A stretch of DNA of 64,000 nucleotides. Origin: Triticum aestivum (taxonomy: Eukaryota > Streptophyta > Magnoliopsida > Poales > Poaceae). Below, piece after piece: positions 10,744-22,220 of the stretch. The position numbers and the translations under genes were made by a program. The stretch is from positions 270,140,982 to 270,204,981 of the forward strand of contig NC_057796.1 of assembly GCF_018294505.1 (NCBI RefSeq), given 5' to 3'. Every line of letters starts with the position of its first letter. Within the stretch, counting starts at the first letter, position 1. The notes under the pieces were generated by a model. That model saw nothing but the letters and a program-made list of their open reading frames with translations. It ran no database searches and was not told the origin of the DNA.

Positions 10744-11876
10744 TGTCGGTGTACAAAAGTAGGGGCTCTCCTTTTGACCCCTTTACTTGTGCATGGGTAG
10801 TCAGAGCCGCGCCCGTGGCCACACTTAGCAGGGCAGAGGAGGGAAGCCGGAGCACAAGACAATCAGGGCAACACCAAGACCAAGAGGGCGAGATGGACTC
10901 CCCCGGCAAAGACCCTTGTCGGGGCAGCCTCCGCAGTCCCGACAAGAGCCTTGCCGGGGCAACCTGCCTGACGCCAACGGAGCGCGCCTCCCTTGAGCCT
11001 AGGGGTTCCAACGCCATCAACCACATTGGGACCAAGGCTTGGGAGGCACCTCCGTGGTGGCATGCAGATCTTTGTGAAGATCATAAACACACGAGATCAG
11101 ATGAGGACTAGAAGACGACGATCCTCGGCGGGATCCTAGCCGAGGAAATCCACGAGACCCCCGGCAAGGTGCATGCCGGGGAAGACCATGATGCCACGGC
11201 AAGACCCTTGCCGGAGACACCTGCGGGGCCGCAGCAGGGCCCGCGTCTGCCAAGGCTCCACCGCCGTCCCCATGCAGCTGCTAGCTCAACCAGCTGGGCA
11301 GGCACCTGCGTGGCGACAAGCGGCCTCTACGACGACCCAGCAAGCACCTGCGTGGTGGCATGCTGACCTTCGTGAAGGCTCCACCACCACGCCAGCCTAG
11401 CAGCCAGCCAATGTGGCGCCACGACGCCTCGTCAGCTCGGACGCGTGTCGAAGCCAGGCGAGGTGGCGACAGCTGGGACGAGCTTCCTTGCCGTCCCCGA
11501 TAAAGAGAGAGGGGCACGTCGGCAGTGCATTAAATGCGTTTGTCCGACGGTGCCAGAGGATAGACTCATCCATTGCACACCTTTCCACCTCCTGTGTGCC
11601 ACTCTGGCAACCCCTTTTGTCTATAAAAGGAGGCCCGAGGCGTCCAAGAGGAGGATTCGGATCTTTTGAGCTATCAACGCACCGTAGCTAGCTCAAGAAC
11701 TCAAGAACACTCAAATACACATGCCAAAGCAGGACTAGGGTATTACGCATCTCCGCGGCCCGAACCTGGGTAAACGATCTGTGTGCTTCCTGTCAGACCC
11801 ACTCTTTGCACAACCCCGCGCCCGCCAACCGTAGAAGGGATCCAAGTGATTCCATAGGTGTCGATTTCCCCCGACA
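10744..11876 (+). repeat. Element B 5' LTR (1133 bp)
   Basis: It starts TGTCGGTGTACAAAAG and ends cccccgACA, with terminal TGTCGG/CCGACA inverted repeats. It is rich in short ccggcaa / ttgccgg direct and inverted motifs, which open many non-coding GC-rich ORFs on both strands. A TATA box lies at 11622-11628. Confidence 0.93.
11622..11628 (+). promoter_or_regulatory. TATA box of element B LTR
   Basis: TATAAAA lies in the context ttttgtctataaaaggaggc and is preserved at the same place in the 3' LTR (21702-21708). Transcripts would be expected to start about 30 bp downstream, within the LTR. Confidence 0.65.
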
Positions 11877-11880
11877 TCTT

Positions 11881-11899
11881 TGGCGCGCCAGGTAGGGGG
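11881..11899 (+). other. Primer-binding site of element B
   Basis: TGGCGCGCCAGGTAGGGGG starts 4 bp after the LTR end and has the TGG start expected opposite a tRNA CCA end. I cannot name the tRNA with confidence. Confidence 0.6.
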
Positions 11900-11949
11900 C
11901 GCAGTTGTGAAAATCCGGCTCGCAGTTAGCCTAGCAGTTCTTCACCGCC

Positions 11950-14509
11950 ATGGCTCCCAAGAAGAAGGCGATCACGGCGATTGGTTCATCCGGAGCCGGA
12001 CGGCCTATACCGGTGCGGGCGAGCAGTGGGGCGGTCGCGGAAGGAAGCGGAGGCGCGGCCCGCGAACACCCACATCGCTCTGGCAGTCAGAGCCTGACGA
12101 GCGGCGTCGTGCGTGCGCGAGACAACGGGCCGCACGCCGCCAAATCGAAAGACGGAGTCAGGCCCCCCGCAGGCGGTGCGGGGCCCTCCAAGGGCGGCGC
12201 TGTGCCACCTACGGGCGGCGCGGCGACCTCCAAGTCGCCTACTCCGACGCCCACGACGCGCTCTTCCCAGGGTGTGCGCGACGAGCAGCGCCACCACGCT
12301 GGGGACCCCGGGCGCCGCCGTGGGAAGAGTCCTGTGCATCACTCGCGGGACGGAGGAGGCCAACATGCCCGTCGAAGTGCTGGCCAAAATGGCATGCATC
12401 TGCAGGGCCGTGATGGAGCTCCTTCTACCATGGTTAGGAGTCGGAGCGCGTCACGGTCCACGCAGCTTTCGCCGCCGCCCACGCTGGCAGAAGCTTTGGC
12501 GCGCGTGCAGTTGCTCCTCGACTTCCCTCCTGCTGCGGAAAAGCTCGACGAGTGGAGAGCCACCATCCCGAGCCTCGTCGGCGTCACCAACAAAGACGAG
12601 CCACGGCCAGCGGGGCCCTCGGGCTGATGCTCCGTCGAACCACCGCACGCCAGCGGTGGAGGGGCCGGGGGTGCTGCGGCCACGGTGCACTCTCCTCCTC
12701 CACGCGAGCCACCGCGGGTCTGGATCCGTCGTGATGACGCTTGTGATAACATATCCATAGCATCGTCCGACCCACGGACCCACCGCGACCAGCGCCAAGT
12801 TGTTCGGGAGCGAGCCCATGAAGACGCTGAAACCACCATCGAGCGTCGGTGCGATACACGCCACCAGTCAGATAGGCGGGCGGGGCTCGCTATGGACCAC
12901 CCAGCACCGGGAGGCTCCGGCGGCCTACCTTACGAGGTGGGTTGCCTAGCCTTTACCCATGAGCTGTGGTAGTTCCAGTGGCCATCCCACCGCACGTTCA
13001 AGCCCGACGTCGGTGAGAAGTACAATGACAAGACCCACCCGTCGGAGTTCCTCAGCATCTACACCATCGCGATGCAAGCCGCTGGAGCTCGCGACGACAA
13101 GGTGCTTGCCAATTACTTCCCGTTGGCCCTGAAACCCAATGTCATGTCCTGGTTGATGCACTTGCTAGCGGATTCCATTTCTTCTTGGTCGGATCTGTGT
13201 CATGAGTTCGTTGGTGCCTTCACTGGAGGCCACCAAGCTCATGGCCAGGCGAGCGATTTGCACATCATTCCCCAGAAGGATGGTGAGAACCTGCGCAAGT
13301 ACATATAGAGGTTCAGCCGAGTGCAATACAACATCCCAGATGTTCATCCCGCCGCCGTGATCAGCGCATTCCATCAGAATGTGCGCAACCGCAAGATGCG
13401 CGAAGAGCTGGCGATGAACAAGGTCAAGGATGTGGCCGAACTTTATGTTCTGGCCGATAGATGCGCCCGAGCTGAAGAGGGAAGGAAGTACCCCGGCGAG
13501 GATGCCGGCGCAGAAACCGACTCTACGGAAGAAGACACCGCCGCCCCGACGAAGAAGGGCCGGCGCCGCAACAGGAAACGCAAGGGCAAGGCCGTGCTTG
13601 CCGTCGAGGGATCCGACGACACTGGCGCTGCCAAGAAGGCCAAGGCAGATGACCCCGGCAAGGAGATTGCAGGGTGCGCCGCTTCAGGCCTTGGCGGCTG
13701 CCGACAAGCTAGGAGGCTCCGACAAGCAGTATTGCAAGATCCACCGCACCAAAGGCCACGACCTCCAGAACTGCCGACAAGTCGAGCTGCTTGCTGAAAG
13801 GCAAAAGGCTGAGTATGAGAGGCGGGACAAGGAGAAGGGTCAGGATGGTGCCGAAGGATCCGGCAAGAAGCATGGCGGTCAAGGAGGCCACCGCGGCAAG
13901 GATAACCAGCAAGAGAGGCCCGCTCGGGGCCGCGACAAGAAGCAAGAAGACGATGATCATGACGAGGACGACGAGTCCGGCGAGCATGAGTTCCAGAAAG
14001 CTACGGAGGCCATGTGCGTCGATGGTGGCGCCTTGCTGCATACCTCTCACCGCCAGCTCAAGCAGTGGGCGCGTGAGATCACAGAGGCGAAGCCATCGTT
14101 CGACGCCCAGAAGCCACTGAAGTGGTCCAGCACACCTATCATCTTTGACACCGAGGACCACCCTGATCGCACAACTACGGTCGGGTGTTTGCCATTGTTG
14201 GTTTCACCAACGATACGCAACCTCAAGGTGACAAAGATGCTAGTTGACGGCGGGGCCGGTCTGAACTTGATCTCGCCCGTTGTGATCAAGAGGCTGCAAA
14301 TTCCTGATGGAGACCTCGAGGAGACGGGCATGTTTCAAGTGGTCAATCCGGGAAGGAGTCAGCTGAAGGGTAAGGTCACGCTGCCTGTGACGTTTGGAGG
14401 TGAGTTGAACTACAGGACGGAGAGGATTGTCTTCGATGTAGCCGAGATCCCATTGCTTTACAACGGGATCCTCGGCCGCTCGGCACTAGCCAAGTTCATG
14501 GCGGCATAA
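11950..14509 (+). pseudogene. Element B gag and protease
   Basis: The ATG at 11950 (MAPKKK) follows the leader and begins a basic, Ala/Gly/Pro-rich N-terminus. The gag core runs about 13000-13490 (for example NYFPLALKP and RFSRVQYNIPDVHP). A Tat-type zinc knuckle, C-x2-H-x4-H-x4-C, lies at 13733-13774, after a highly basic stretch near 13555-13600. The aspartic protease motif DGGAG is at 14246-14260. Breaks: a stop after 12625, a frame change near 12640-13000, a stop at 13306, and a frame change near 13680 from frame 1 to frame 2. The ORF ends at 14509. Confidence 0.88.
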
Positions 14510-17500
14510 CATTACGCCTACAACACGCTGAAGATGCCTGGGCCGATGACCATCATCACCGTCCCCTCCGACAAGAAGGACGTGCTGATTTGCGCCGACC
14601 AACTCTACCGAGAAGCAGTTGCAGCGACTGCCGCCAAGGCTCTTGCTCCTGCCGCTGAAGCTTCGGGAGGGAAGAAGACTGGCAAGACCTCTCGCACCCA
14701 CTCCGGCAAGCGCACCTCTTCGGAGTGTTGTGTTCCCATCGAGGACGTGCCAGAGAGCTCCACCGGCAAGAGCAAGAAATCCAGAGATGCACCACCAGAG
14801 ACCAAGAAGGTGTCCATCAAGGAGGATGGCACGGGATGGGCTTTCACCATAAGCTCCACCCTCGACAGCAAATAGGAAAGCGCTCTCGTCACTTTCCTGC
14901 GGGCGAATGTCGATGTGTTTGCATGGCAAGCATCCGACATCCCCGACGTTCCCAGGGAAGTGATTGAGCACCATCTTGCTGTCTGTCCCCATGCGCGACC
15001 CGTCAAGCAGAAGGTCAGGAAGCAAGCTTTGGAATGGCAAGAGTTCATCACAGAGGAGATCAGGAAGTTGGAAGCGGCATGCTTGGTGATAGGAGTGCTC
15101 CATCCGACGTGGTTGGCCAATCCGGTGGTGCTGCGCAAGGCAAACAGGAAGTGGAGGTTGTGTATTGACTACACATATATCAATAAGGCTTGTCCTAAGG
15201 ACCCCTTCCCGTTGCTGCGCATTGACCAGATTGTTGACTCCACGGCCGGGTGTGATATGTTATCATTCCTTGATGCCTACTCGGGATACCACCAGATCTT
15301 CATGACAAGAGAAGACGAAGAGAAGACATCATTCATCACCCCATGTGGTACGTATTGCTTTTTACGGATGCCTTTTGGGTTGAAGAGTGCTGGCTCAACG
15401 TTTGCAAGGGCAGTCCAAATTGGTTTTGAGCCCCAACTACATAGAAATATGAAAGCTTATATGGATGACATAGTGGTCAAAACCAAGGACAAGGCGACAC
15501 TTGTACAAGATTTAGAGGAGACGTTTGCAAATCTGCGCAAGATCAACCTCAAGTTGAACCCTGAGAAGTGTGTCTTCGGCGTTCCGTCCGACAAACTTCT
15601 CGGGTTCTCTGTGTCACAGCATGGGATCGAGGCGAATCCAGACAAGATCAAGGCTATTGAGCAGATTGAGGCGCCCAAGCGGATCAAGGATGTGCGTCGG
15701 CTCACTGGCTACTTTGCCGCCATGAGCAGATTCATCTCCAAGTCTGCTGAGCGTGCCCTTCCCTTTTCCAAAATCTGGAAAAAGGTGGGCCCAATGGAAT
15801 GGACCCCAGAGGCCGAAGCAGCACTGCAGGATTTGAGGAAATACCTCTCCTCTACACCAATACTAGTTGCGCCCAAACCACAAGAGCCATTGCTGCTATA
15901 TCTAGCAGCAACGAATCAAGTGGTCAGCGCCGCGCTAGTGGCACAGAGGGAGGTCGATGAAGAGTCAGCGGCAACGGCCGGACTGGCGGATGGCGAGCCA
16001 GAGCTCCCCCCGGCAGGGCCTGGCGCCGGCAAGGCAAGGCCCCGGGCAGAGTCTGACGCCATCGGGACAGGGCCCGTGCAACCAAATGAAGTGGTGCAGA
16101 AGAAGAAGATGATGCAGCACCCGGTTTACTTTGTTAGCTCCCTCTTGCAGGGGGCTAGGTCAAGGTACTCCGGTGTGCAGAAATTGCTCTTCGACCTCCT
16201 TATGGCCTCGAGGAAGCTGCGTCATTACTTCCAAGCACACAAAATCACTGTCGTCACCCGCCTCCCGTTGCAACGGATACTGCATAACCCAGACGCAACC
16301 GGGTGGATTGTGGAGTGGGCCTTGGAGCTGTCGAGCTTTGGTTTGAAGTTTGAAAGTACTTCGACAATCCAGAGCAGAGTCTTGGCGGAGTTCATTGCGA
16401 AATGGACCTCAACACCCGATGAAGAGATCCAGGAGACCACTCTCCCCTGCAAGGAAGCAAGTTGCAACTGGATCATGTACTTTGATGGGGCTTTCTCGCT
16501 GCAAGGCGCCAGTGATGGTGTGCTGCTTATCACACCCACCAAAGAGCACCTCAAGTATGTAATCTAGATGCACTTTCCCAGGGAGATGTCCACAAACAAC
16601 ACTGCTGAATACGAGGGGTTGCTTGCTGGTCTCAGGATCGTGGCAGACCTCGGGATTAAGAAGCTCATCGTCAGGGGTGATTCACAGCTTGTCGTCGGGC
16701 AAGTCAACAAAGATTATCAGAGCCCGTTGATGGAGGCCTACGTAGATGAGGTGAGGAAGCTGGAAGAGCGCTTTGACGGTATACAAGCGGAGCACGTTCC
16801 CTGAGTGGAGAACGACATCGCCGATTACCCGTCGAAGCACGTTGCGTTCAAGCTACCTGTGGAACCAGGTACTTTTGTGCTTCGGTTAACTCAACCATCC
16901 GTTGAACCATCAACAGAGCAGAACAAGCGGAGGAAATCAGGCCTCGGCAAGTACTTTCCCGCCGAGCCCCCTGGGGCCGCCGGCAAGGATGTTGTCGTGG
17001 GTACTGAGCCTGCCGAGGGGCAACTGACTCCGGCAGGGCGTCAAGCCCTGGCCGTAGAGACGACCGCTCCCATGGAAGAAGAAATGCCTTTAGTCCTTGT
17101 CGTCGAGCCCTAGGCTCCAGCATGGGCACAACATACCGTCCGATTCCTCCAAACGGGGGAGCTTCCTGAGGAGCAGGAAGAAGCGGAGAAAGTAGCCCGT
17201 CGTCTGCTATGTATCAGTTCGTCGATGACGTCCTGTACAGGAAAAGGCCGAACGGTGTGAAATTGAAGTGCATTCCCCGGGAGGAAGGACTGGAGCTGTT
17301 GGCGGAGATACACGGAGGCATATGTGGCTCCCACATAGGGTCGAGGGCCCTTGCCGGCAAGGCGTTCCGGCAAGGTTTCTTCTGGCCCACTGCCCTCCAG
17401 GATGCAACGGCACTAGTAACCAAGTGTGAAGCATGTCAGTTCCATTCGAAGAAGCTTCATCAACCAGCTCAAGCCCTTCAAACAATTCCTCTCTCCTGGC

Positions 17501-18357
17501 CATTTTCGGTCTGGAGGCTCGACATACTGGGCCCTTTCCCCCGCCCTATCGGGGGCTTTGCGTACTTGTACGTTGCAATCGGCAAGTTCACAAAGTGGCC
17601 GGAGGTGGAAGCAGTGAGGAAGGTGACAGCACAGTCAGCCGTCAAGTTCTTCAAGGGGCTAGTCTGCCATTTTGGTGTGCCAAACAGAGTCATCACCGAC
17701 AACGGCACGCAGTTCACGAGCCACACCTTCATGCAATACATCCAAGACCTCGGCAGCAAGGTCTGTTTCGCTTCTGTGGCACACCCACGGAGCAACGGCC
17801 AGGCGGAGAGGGCAAATGCTGAAGTACTGCGAGGCCTGAGGACCAAGACTTTTGACAGGCTGCACCAGAGCGGAAGGCGCTAGATTGATGAGTTGCCGGC
17901 GGTTCTTTGGTCAATCAGAACGACGCCAAATCGAGCCACCAGCCAGACACCCTTTGCCCTGGTATACGGGGCAGAAGCAGTTCTCCCCACGGAACTCACA
18001 TACGGGTCACCTCGAGTGCTCGCTTATGACGAGCTTGAGCAAGAGCAATTGCGGCAAGATGACGCAACGCTCCTCGAGGAAGATCATCTTCGGGCGGCTG
18101 TGAGAGCAGCGTGCTACCAGCAAGCCTTGCGCCGCTACCATAGCCGCAAGGTTCATGCCCGAAGCTTTGAGGAAGGCGACCTTGTTCTTCGACGCGTTCA
18201 ATCGGCCAAGAATTCCAACAAGTTGACGCCAAAGTGGGAAGGCCCTTATCGAGTAATACGAGTCACCAGGCCCGGCGCAGTCCGCCTGGAGACCGAAGAT
18301 GCTATTCCAGTGAGCAACTCCTGGAACATTGAACATCTTCACAAGTTTTACCCATAA
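14510..18357 (+). pseudogene. Element B pol: RT, RNase H, second RNase H, integrase
   Basis: The reverse transcriptase (about 14915-15700) has an intact YMDD at 15458-15469. A first RNase H follows (about 15850-16400). A second, plant/archaeal-type RNase H lies at about 16470-16800, with the motifs YFDGAFS, NNTAEYEGLLAGL and GDSQLV. The integrase has an HHCC-like zinc region (about 17310-17450) and a complete catalytic triad: Asp 17521-17523, Asp 17698-17700 and Glu 17806-17808, exactly 35 residues after the second Asp. The C-terminal part ends at 18357. Breaks: stops at 14507, 14873, 16565, 16802, 17111 and 17881, and a frame change between 17113 and 17209. The dual RNase H supports Tat-lineage membership. 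Confidence 0.92.
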
Positions 18358-19526
18358 GGCGCGGTTGCCGAGCCCCCCGGCAAACCACCTTTTGTACAAG
18401 CCTTGACGGCAAGGCATGTAACCCTCTGTACAAAGCCAGGCGCAGACCCTGAGCATAAATAAATGAAGCGCTGGCGCCCTAAGTTTTAGCATGCATGCTA
18501 GGTTAAGTCTCTTCTTCGGTCAGGGTTGATAGTGCTTAGCGGTGACTAACCCCTAGCATAGAGGTCGAGTGTGCATTTCTCTGTTCCTTTCCGTCCTCTT
18601 TGGTTCGCAGGGTACATGGACGTTTCTGCTGAGCTGTTTGGAAGAAACAGAATGAGCCGGCGCTCCGCCCTCGGCAAGCCAAGGTTGCCGGGGGCTGCAG
18701 ATACAAGGATCCAACCACGGCAAGCCAAGGCTACCGGGGGCTGTAGATTCAAATAAGTCTTTTATCCTCTATTGTGCATTTCCGTATGAAGTTGGGACAT
18801 ATGAAACCTCGTTTTGCTCCCAGACCACCGTGCTCCCCCTTTTTCCTGTACCCAAGTCCCTGGGTCGGAACCGGGTCGTAGTCGTAGTGGCAAGGAAATA
18901 AACGAAGGGCCTAACTCTACTTCGCCCTGCCTCTGCCAAGAGCGTGAGAATGGTCGACTGAAGTAAGGGGACGACAAGGCTTGTTGCCGGGCGACAATGT
19001 TTATCTTAAAATAACAAGGATTCATTCCTTGGCATGGGCCTCGCTCACGCACAAAGAACCCGACAAGCACCCTTTTTCATTAAAAACATCCCATACAGGT
19101 ATAGTTCATACGGAATAAAAAACATGAGCAAGGGGATTACAAGTCTTAAAATTAACAAGTGCACGCAGGCTTACAAACTAAAAAGAGATAAGATGCCCGT
19201 AATCCTTTTCTTGTCCCTCTCTTCAGGAGGTGGAACAAGATAGCAGGAGGGCAAAAAGAGCACCTAGGCGAGGTACGAGGAGCAGAAGGCACCAAGGGAA
19301 CATCCCGGTGCCGGGAGGGGAGCTGGAAGATGAGGCAGCAGGCCGACAATACGCGACGAAGGCATCAGTGCCCGCGTACTCCAACTTGACGGCTGCCACC
19401 CGCCTTCTTCGCCTTCTCCGACCCTCCTATGCCAGCCGCCCAAGGAGGCGACGGGGAACACGCCGATGGAGAGCTTGACGAGGAAGGCCCTCGACAGGGC
19501 GCGCGGCCGAGGGAGGGACGCGGCGG
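18358..19526 (+). other. Element B spacer between integrase and the antisense ORF
   Basis: No coding signal on either strand. It contains short degenerate repeats of the type gccaaggttgccgggggctg (near 18680 and 18727). This is the convergent 3' region between sense pol and the antisense ORF. Confidence 0.7.
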
Positions 19527-20180
19527 TCAGTCGGAGTCGAGGTCAGCGTCCCGCCGCTCGACACCCTCGTCTTCACTGTCGCTGTCCTCCTCGTCACTCC
19601 CGCTTGAGGGGGAATCTTGATCGTCGGAGGATCTCTCCACGCAACACTTTAGGCGAGTTCCAAGATCTCCAAAGACCTTGACGGAGAGCAGGCCGTTCTC
19701 CATTAACTTGAAGTAGAGAACGAGCCCCGCCGCCAGGCTGTGGACACGAGCGAACGTCTTCCATCCGCGACGGAGGTACATGACGTGAGCAGCGGGGAAG
19801 TCGATGTCAACCCGCATGCCGCCATTCCCGCAGCCCCTCATGTGCAGCCTGAGGGTCTGGGGCGGATCGAGCTCCATCTCCCGAGTAAATGGGGTAGGGA
19901 GACGAAGACGCCGGCGCGGTGGCCGGCGCAGCCTGATGAAGAACTCACGAGGTTGGTCCCCAACGTGGCCCTCCATTGGGAGAGGCATCACCGACGGAGG
20001 CAAGGCCGGTGCGCCGCCCCGTCCCCCTTCTCCCCGAGCGCCACGGCGGCCCTGTCCTCGCCCCCTCCCCTTCCTCTCATGGCCGGCTCCGCCGCTGCGA
20101 GCTCTTGGGGAGGAGGGACGTGCTATCGAGCAGAGACCCTCGCCGCCACCGTCGAAGGGCCGGCGCCTCCTCTCGCCATG
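19527..20180 (-). pseudogene. Antisense ORF of element B encoding a B3-like DNA-binding domain
   Basis: On the strand opposite to gag-pol, 20003-19527 encodes 158 residues. Residues about 30-112 look like a plant B3 DNA-binding domain: a basic start (RLRLPTPFTREME), a strand region, then YLRRGWKTFARVHSL, then YFKLMENGLLSVKVFGD. This is the usual B3 order 'GWK-F...G..L.F...V.VF'. The C-terminus is very acidic (Ser/Asp/Glu-rich). A likely true start is the ATG at 20180-20178, after a TATA-like box, but a stop at 20123 and a frame change near 20000 separate it from the B3 part. The domain call is by eye only; the role, if any, is unknown. Confidence 0.6.
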
Positions 20181-20255
20181 GCAGATGGAAGAAAGAAGCC
20201 GAAGTGAATGGAGGCGGATGATGAAAGTATGTGGGATGCCATCCCCCTCCCCTTC

Positions 20256-20263
20256 TTATAAAG
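20256..20263 (-). promoter_or_regulatory. TATA-like box upstream of the antisense B3-like ORF
   Basis: The minus strand reads cccctttataagaagg, with CTTTATAA about 75 bp upstream of the ATG at 20180. Position and orientation fit a promoter for the antisense ORF. Confidence 0.45.
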
Positions 20264-20806
20264 GGGCGGGGTCGGGGCTCGGCCGCCCCACTCGACCAAT
20301 CCGGCCATCGGGGGCGCAGGGAATCGAGACCGACCCACTGCCCCAATCAGCGACGGCCCAATTTCCCGCCTCCACCGCCTGCCACCTGCATGGGGACACG
20401 TGGCGATCAAGCAGAATCGAGGGGACGGGTGAGGCGACCGTTCCCCACCCCGTGATCGTGGGGCGCGGATGCCTTGAAGACCACGACCCGAGTCCACTCA
20501 ATAAATGAGCCCCACGTTCCTAGCATGATGGCGACCGTTCACCAAGCCTCTGCGTCTCCCTCTTTTTATGGGGAAGGCGCGAGCCGCCTCTTTAGCATGA
20601 TGTGACGCATGCGTGCGAAAACCACCCCACACATGACCCCCACGTCACGCACAACCCTCCACATCGCTCGTTCAACGCAGGTCGTGGGGAAGCGCAGCAG
20701 ATGAAAAAGTTACTACGGTAAAAATCCGCCCCACCTGCCCGCGCATCGTTTTGGGCCTAGCCCAACAACGCGTCGCGCTTATGTGTGGCCCAGGCCCGGG
20801 GGCTCC
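20264..20806 (+). other. Element B 3' untranslated region and polypurine tract
   Basis: GC-rich, with no sense ORF I can support; it would also be the upstream region of the antisense ORF. The polypurine tract (caggcccgggggctcc, ending 20806) abuts the 3' LTR. Confidence 0.65.
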
Positions 20807-21956
20807 TGTCGGTGTACAAAAGTAGGGGCTCTCCTTTTGACCCCTTTACTTGTGCACGGGCAGTCAGAGCCGCGCCCGCGGCCACACTTAGCAGGGCAGA
20901 GGAGGGAAGCCGGAGCACAAGACAATCAAGGCAACACCAAGACCAAGAGGGCGAGGTGGACTCCCCCGGCAAAGACCCTTGCTGGGGCGGCCTCCGCAGT
21001 CCCGGCAAGAGCCTTGCTGGGGCAACCTGCCTGACGCCAACGGAGCGCGCCTCCCTTGAGCCCAAGGGTTCCAACGCCATCAACCACATTGGGACCAAGG
21101 CTCGGGAGGCATGGTGGCATGCAGATCTTTGTGAAGATCATAAACACACGAGATCAGATGAGGACCAGAAGACGACGATCCTCGGCGGGATCCTAGCTGA
21201 GGAAATCCAAGAGACCCCCGGCAAGGCGCTTGCCGGGGAAGACTACGATGCCACGGCAAGACCCTTGCCGGGGCCCCGACAAGGCCCTTGCCGGAGACAC
21301 CTGCGGGGCCGCAGCAGGTCCCGCGTCTGCCAAGGCTCCACCGCCGTCCCCATGCAGCTGCTAGCTCAACCAGCTGGGCAGGCACCTGCGTGGAGACGAG
21401 CGGCCTCTACGCCGACCCAGCAAGCACCTGCGTGGTGGCATGCTGACCTTCGTGAAGGCTCCACCACCGCGCCAGCCCAGCAGCCAGCCAATGTGGCGCC
21501 ACGACGCCTTGTCAGCTCGGACACGTGTCGAAGCCAGGCGAGGCGGCGACAGCTGGGACGAGCTTCCTTGCCGTCCCCGATAAAGCGAGAGGGGCACGTC
21601 GGTAGTGCATTAAATGCGTTTGTCCAACGGTGCTAGAGGATAGACTCATCCACTGTACACCTTTCCACCTCCTGTGTGCCACTGTGGCAACCCCTTTTGT
21701 CTATAAAAGGAGGCCCGAGGCATCTAGGAGGAGGATTCGGATCTTTTGAGCTATCAACGCACCGTAGCTAGCTCAAGAACTCAAGAACACTCAAATACAT
21801 ACACCAAAGCAGGACTAGGGTATTACGCATCTCCGCGGTCCGAACCTGGGTAAACGATCTGCGTGCTTCCTATCAGACCCACTCTTTGCACAATCCCGCG
21901 GCCGCCAACCATAGAAGGGATCCCAGTGATTCCATAGGTGTCGATTCCCCCCGACA
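20807..21956 (+). repeat. Element B 3' LTR (1150 bp)
   Basis: It starts TGTCGGTGTACAAAAG and ends ccccccgACA. It is collinear with the 5' LTR. Differences include many C/T changes, a deletion near 21109 and an extra ccttgccgg-rich segment near 21265-21295. The TATA box is kept at 21702-21708. Confidence 0.93.
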
Positions 21957-22220
21957 CTTATTTCCTTTATTTTATTTGCAACATGAAAGTAAAGGAAGCA
22001 AAAACTCAAACTAAACTTTATTATATTTCTTGCACACGATTACAAGGATAGATCACTAAGCAAAACTCTCAAAGAAGAAAGGATCGAACTAAACTTTTAT
22101 TCATCTAAAGCAAAAGATCAAACTAAAATAAGTAAAGGCAAAAAGATAGTGGGATGATACGATACCGGGGCACCTCCCCCAAGCTTGGCGGAAGCCAAGG
22201 GGAGTGCCCATGCCCGATAC
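21957..22220 (-). other. Element C 3' non-coding region (right part, resumes after B)
   Basis: AT-rich, no coding signal. It includes a copy of the cacctcccccaagcttggc motif near 22170, found in sense near 61805-61835 of D just after the post-pol ORF, which confirms the alignment of C and D. Confidence 0.8.

Larger units (their letters stand above)
10744..21956 (+). mobile_element. Element B: complete Tat-type Ty3/gypsy retrotransposon
   Basis: Two LTRs (10744-11876 and 20807-21956) enclose a PBS, gag-protease, RT-RNase H, a second RNase H, integrase, an antisense B3-like ORF and a polypurine tract. The second RNase H and an antisense ORF after integrase are features of the plant Tat lineage. 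Total length is 11.2 kb. It is inserted in the 3' non-coding region of C. The target duplication is imperfect: cttg before the left end and ctta after the right end. The LTRs differ by several percent in the first 270 bp by eye, mostly transitions, so the insertion is not recent. Confidence 0.93.

Noticed and set aside
10739..10744. Clean 5-bp target duplication for element B
   Set aside because: Flanks read ccttg and cttat; at best cttg/ctta or cttgt/cttat with a lost T. B is still an insertion, because C's 3' region continues on both sides, but the TSD is not perfect.
10682..11700. Many GC-rich ORFs on both strands around the element B 5' LTR
   Set aside because: They lie within an LTR, recur in the 3' LTR (20757-21640), and are open only because of base composition.
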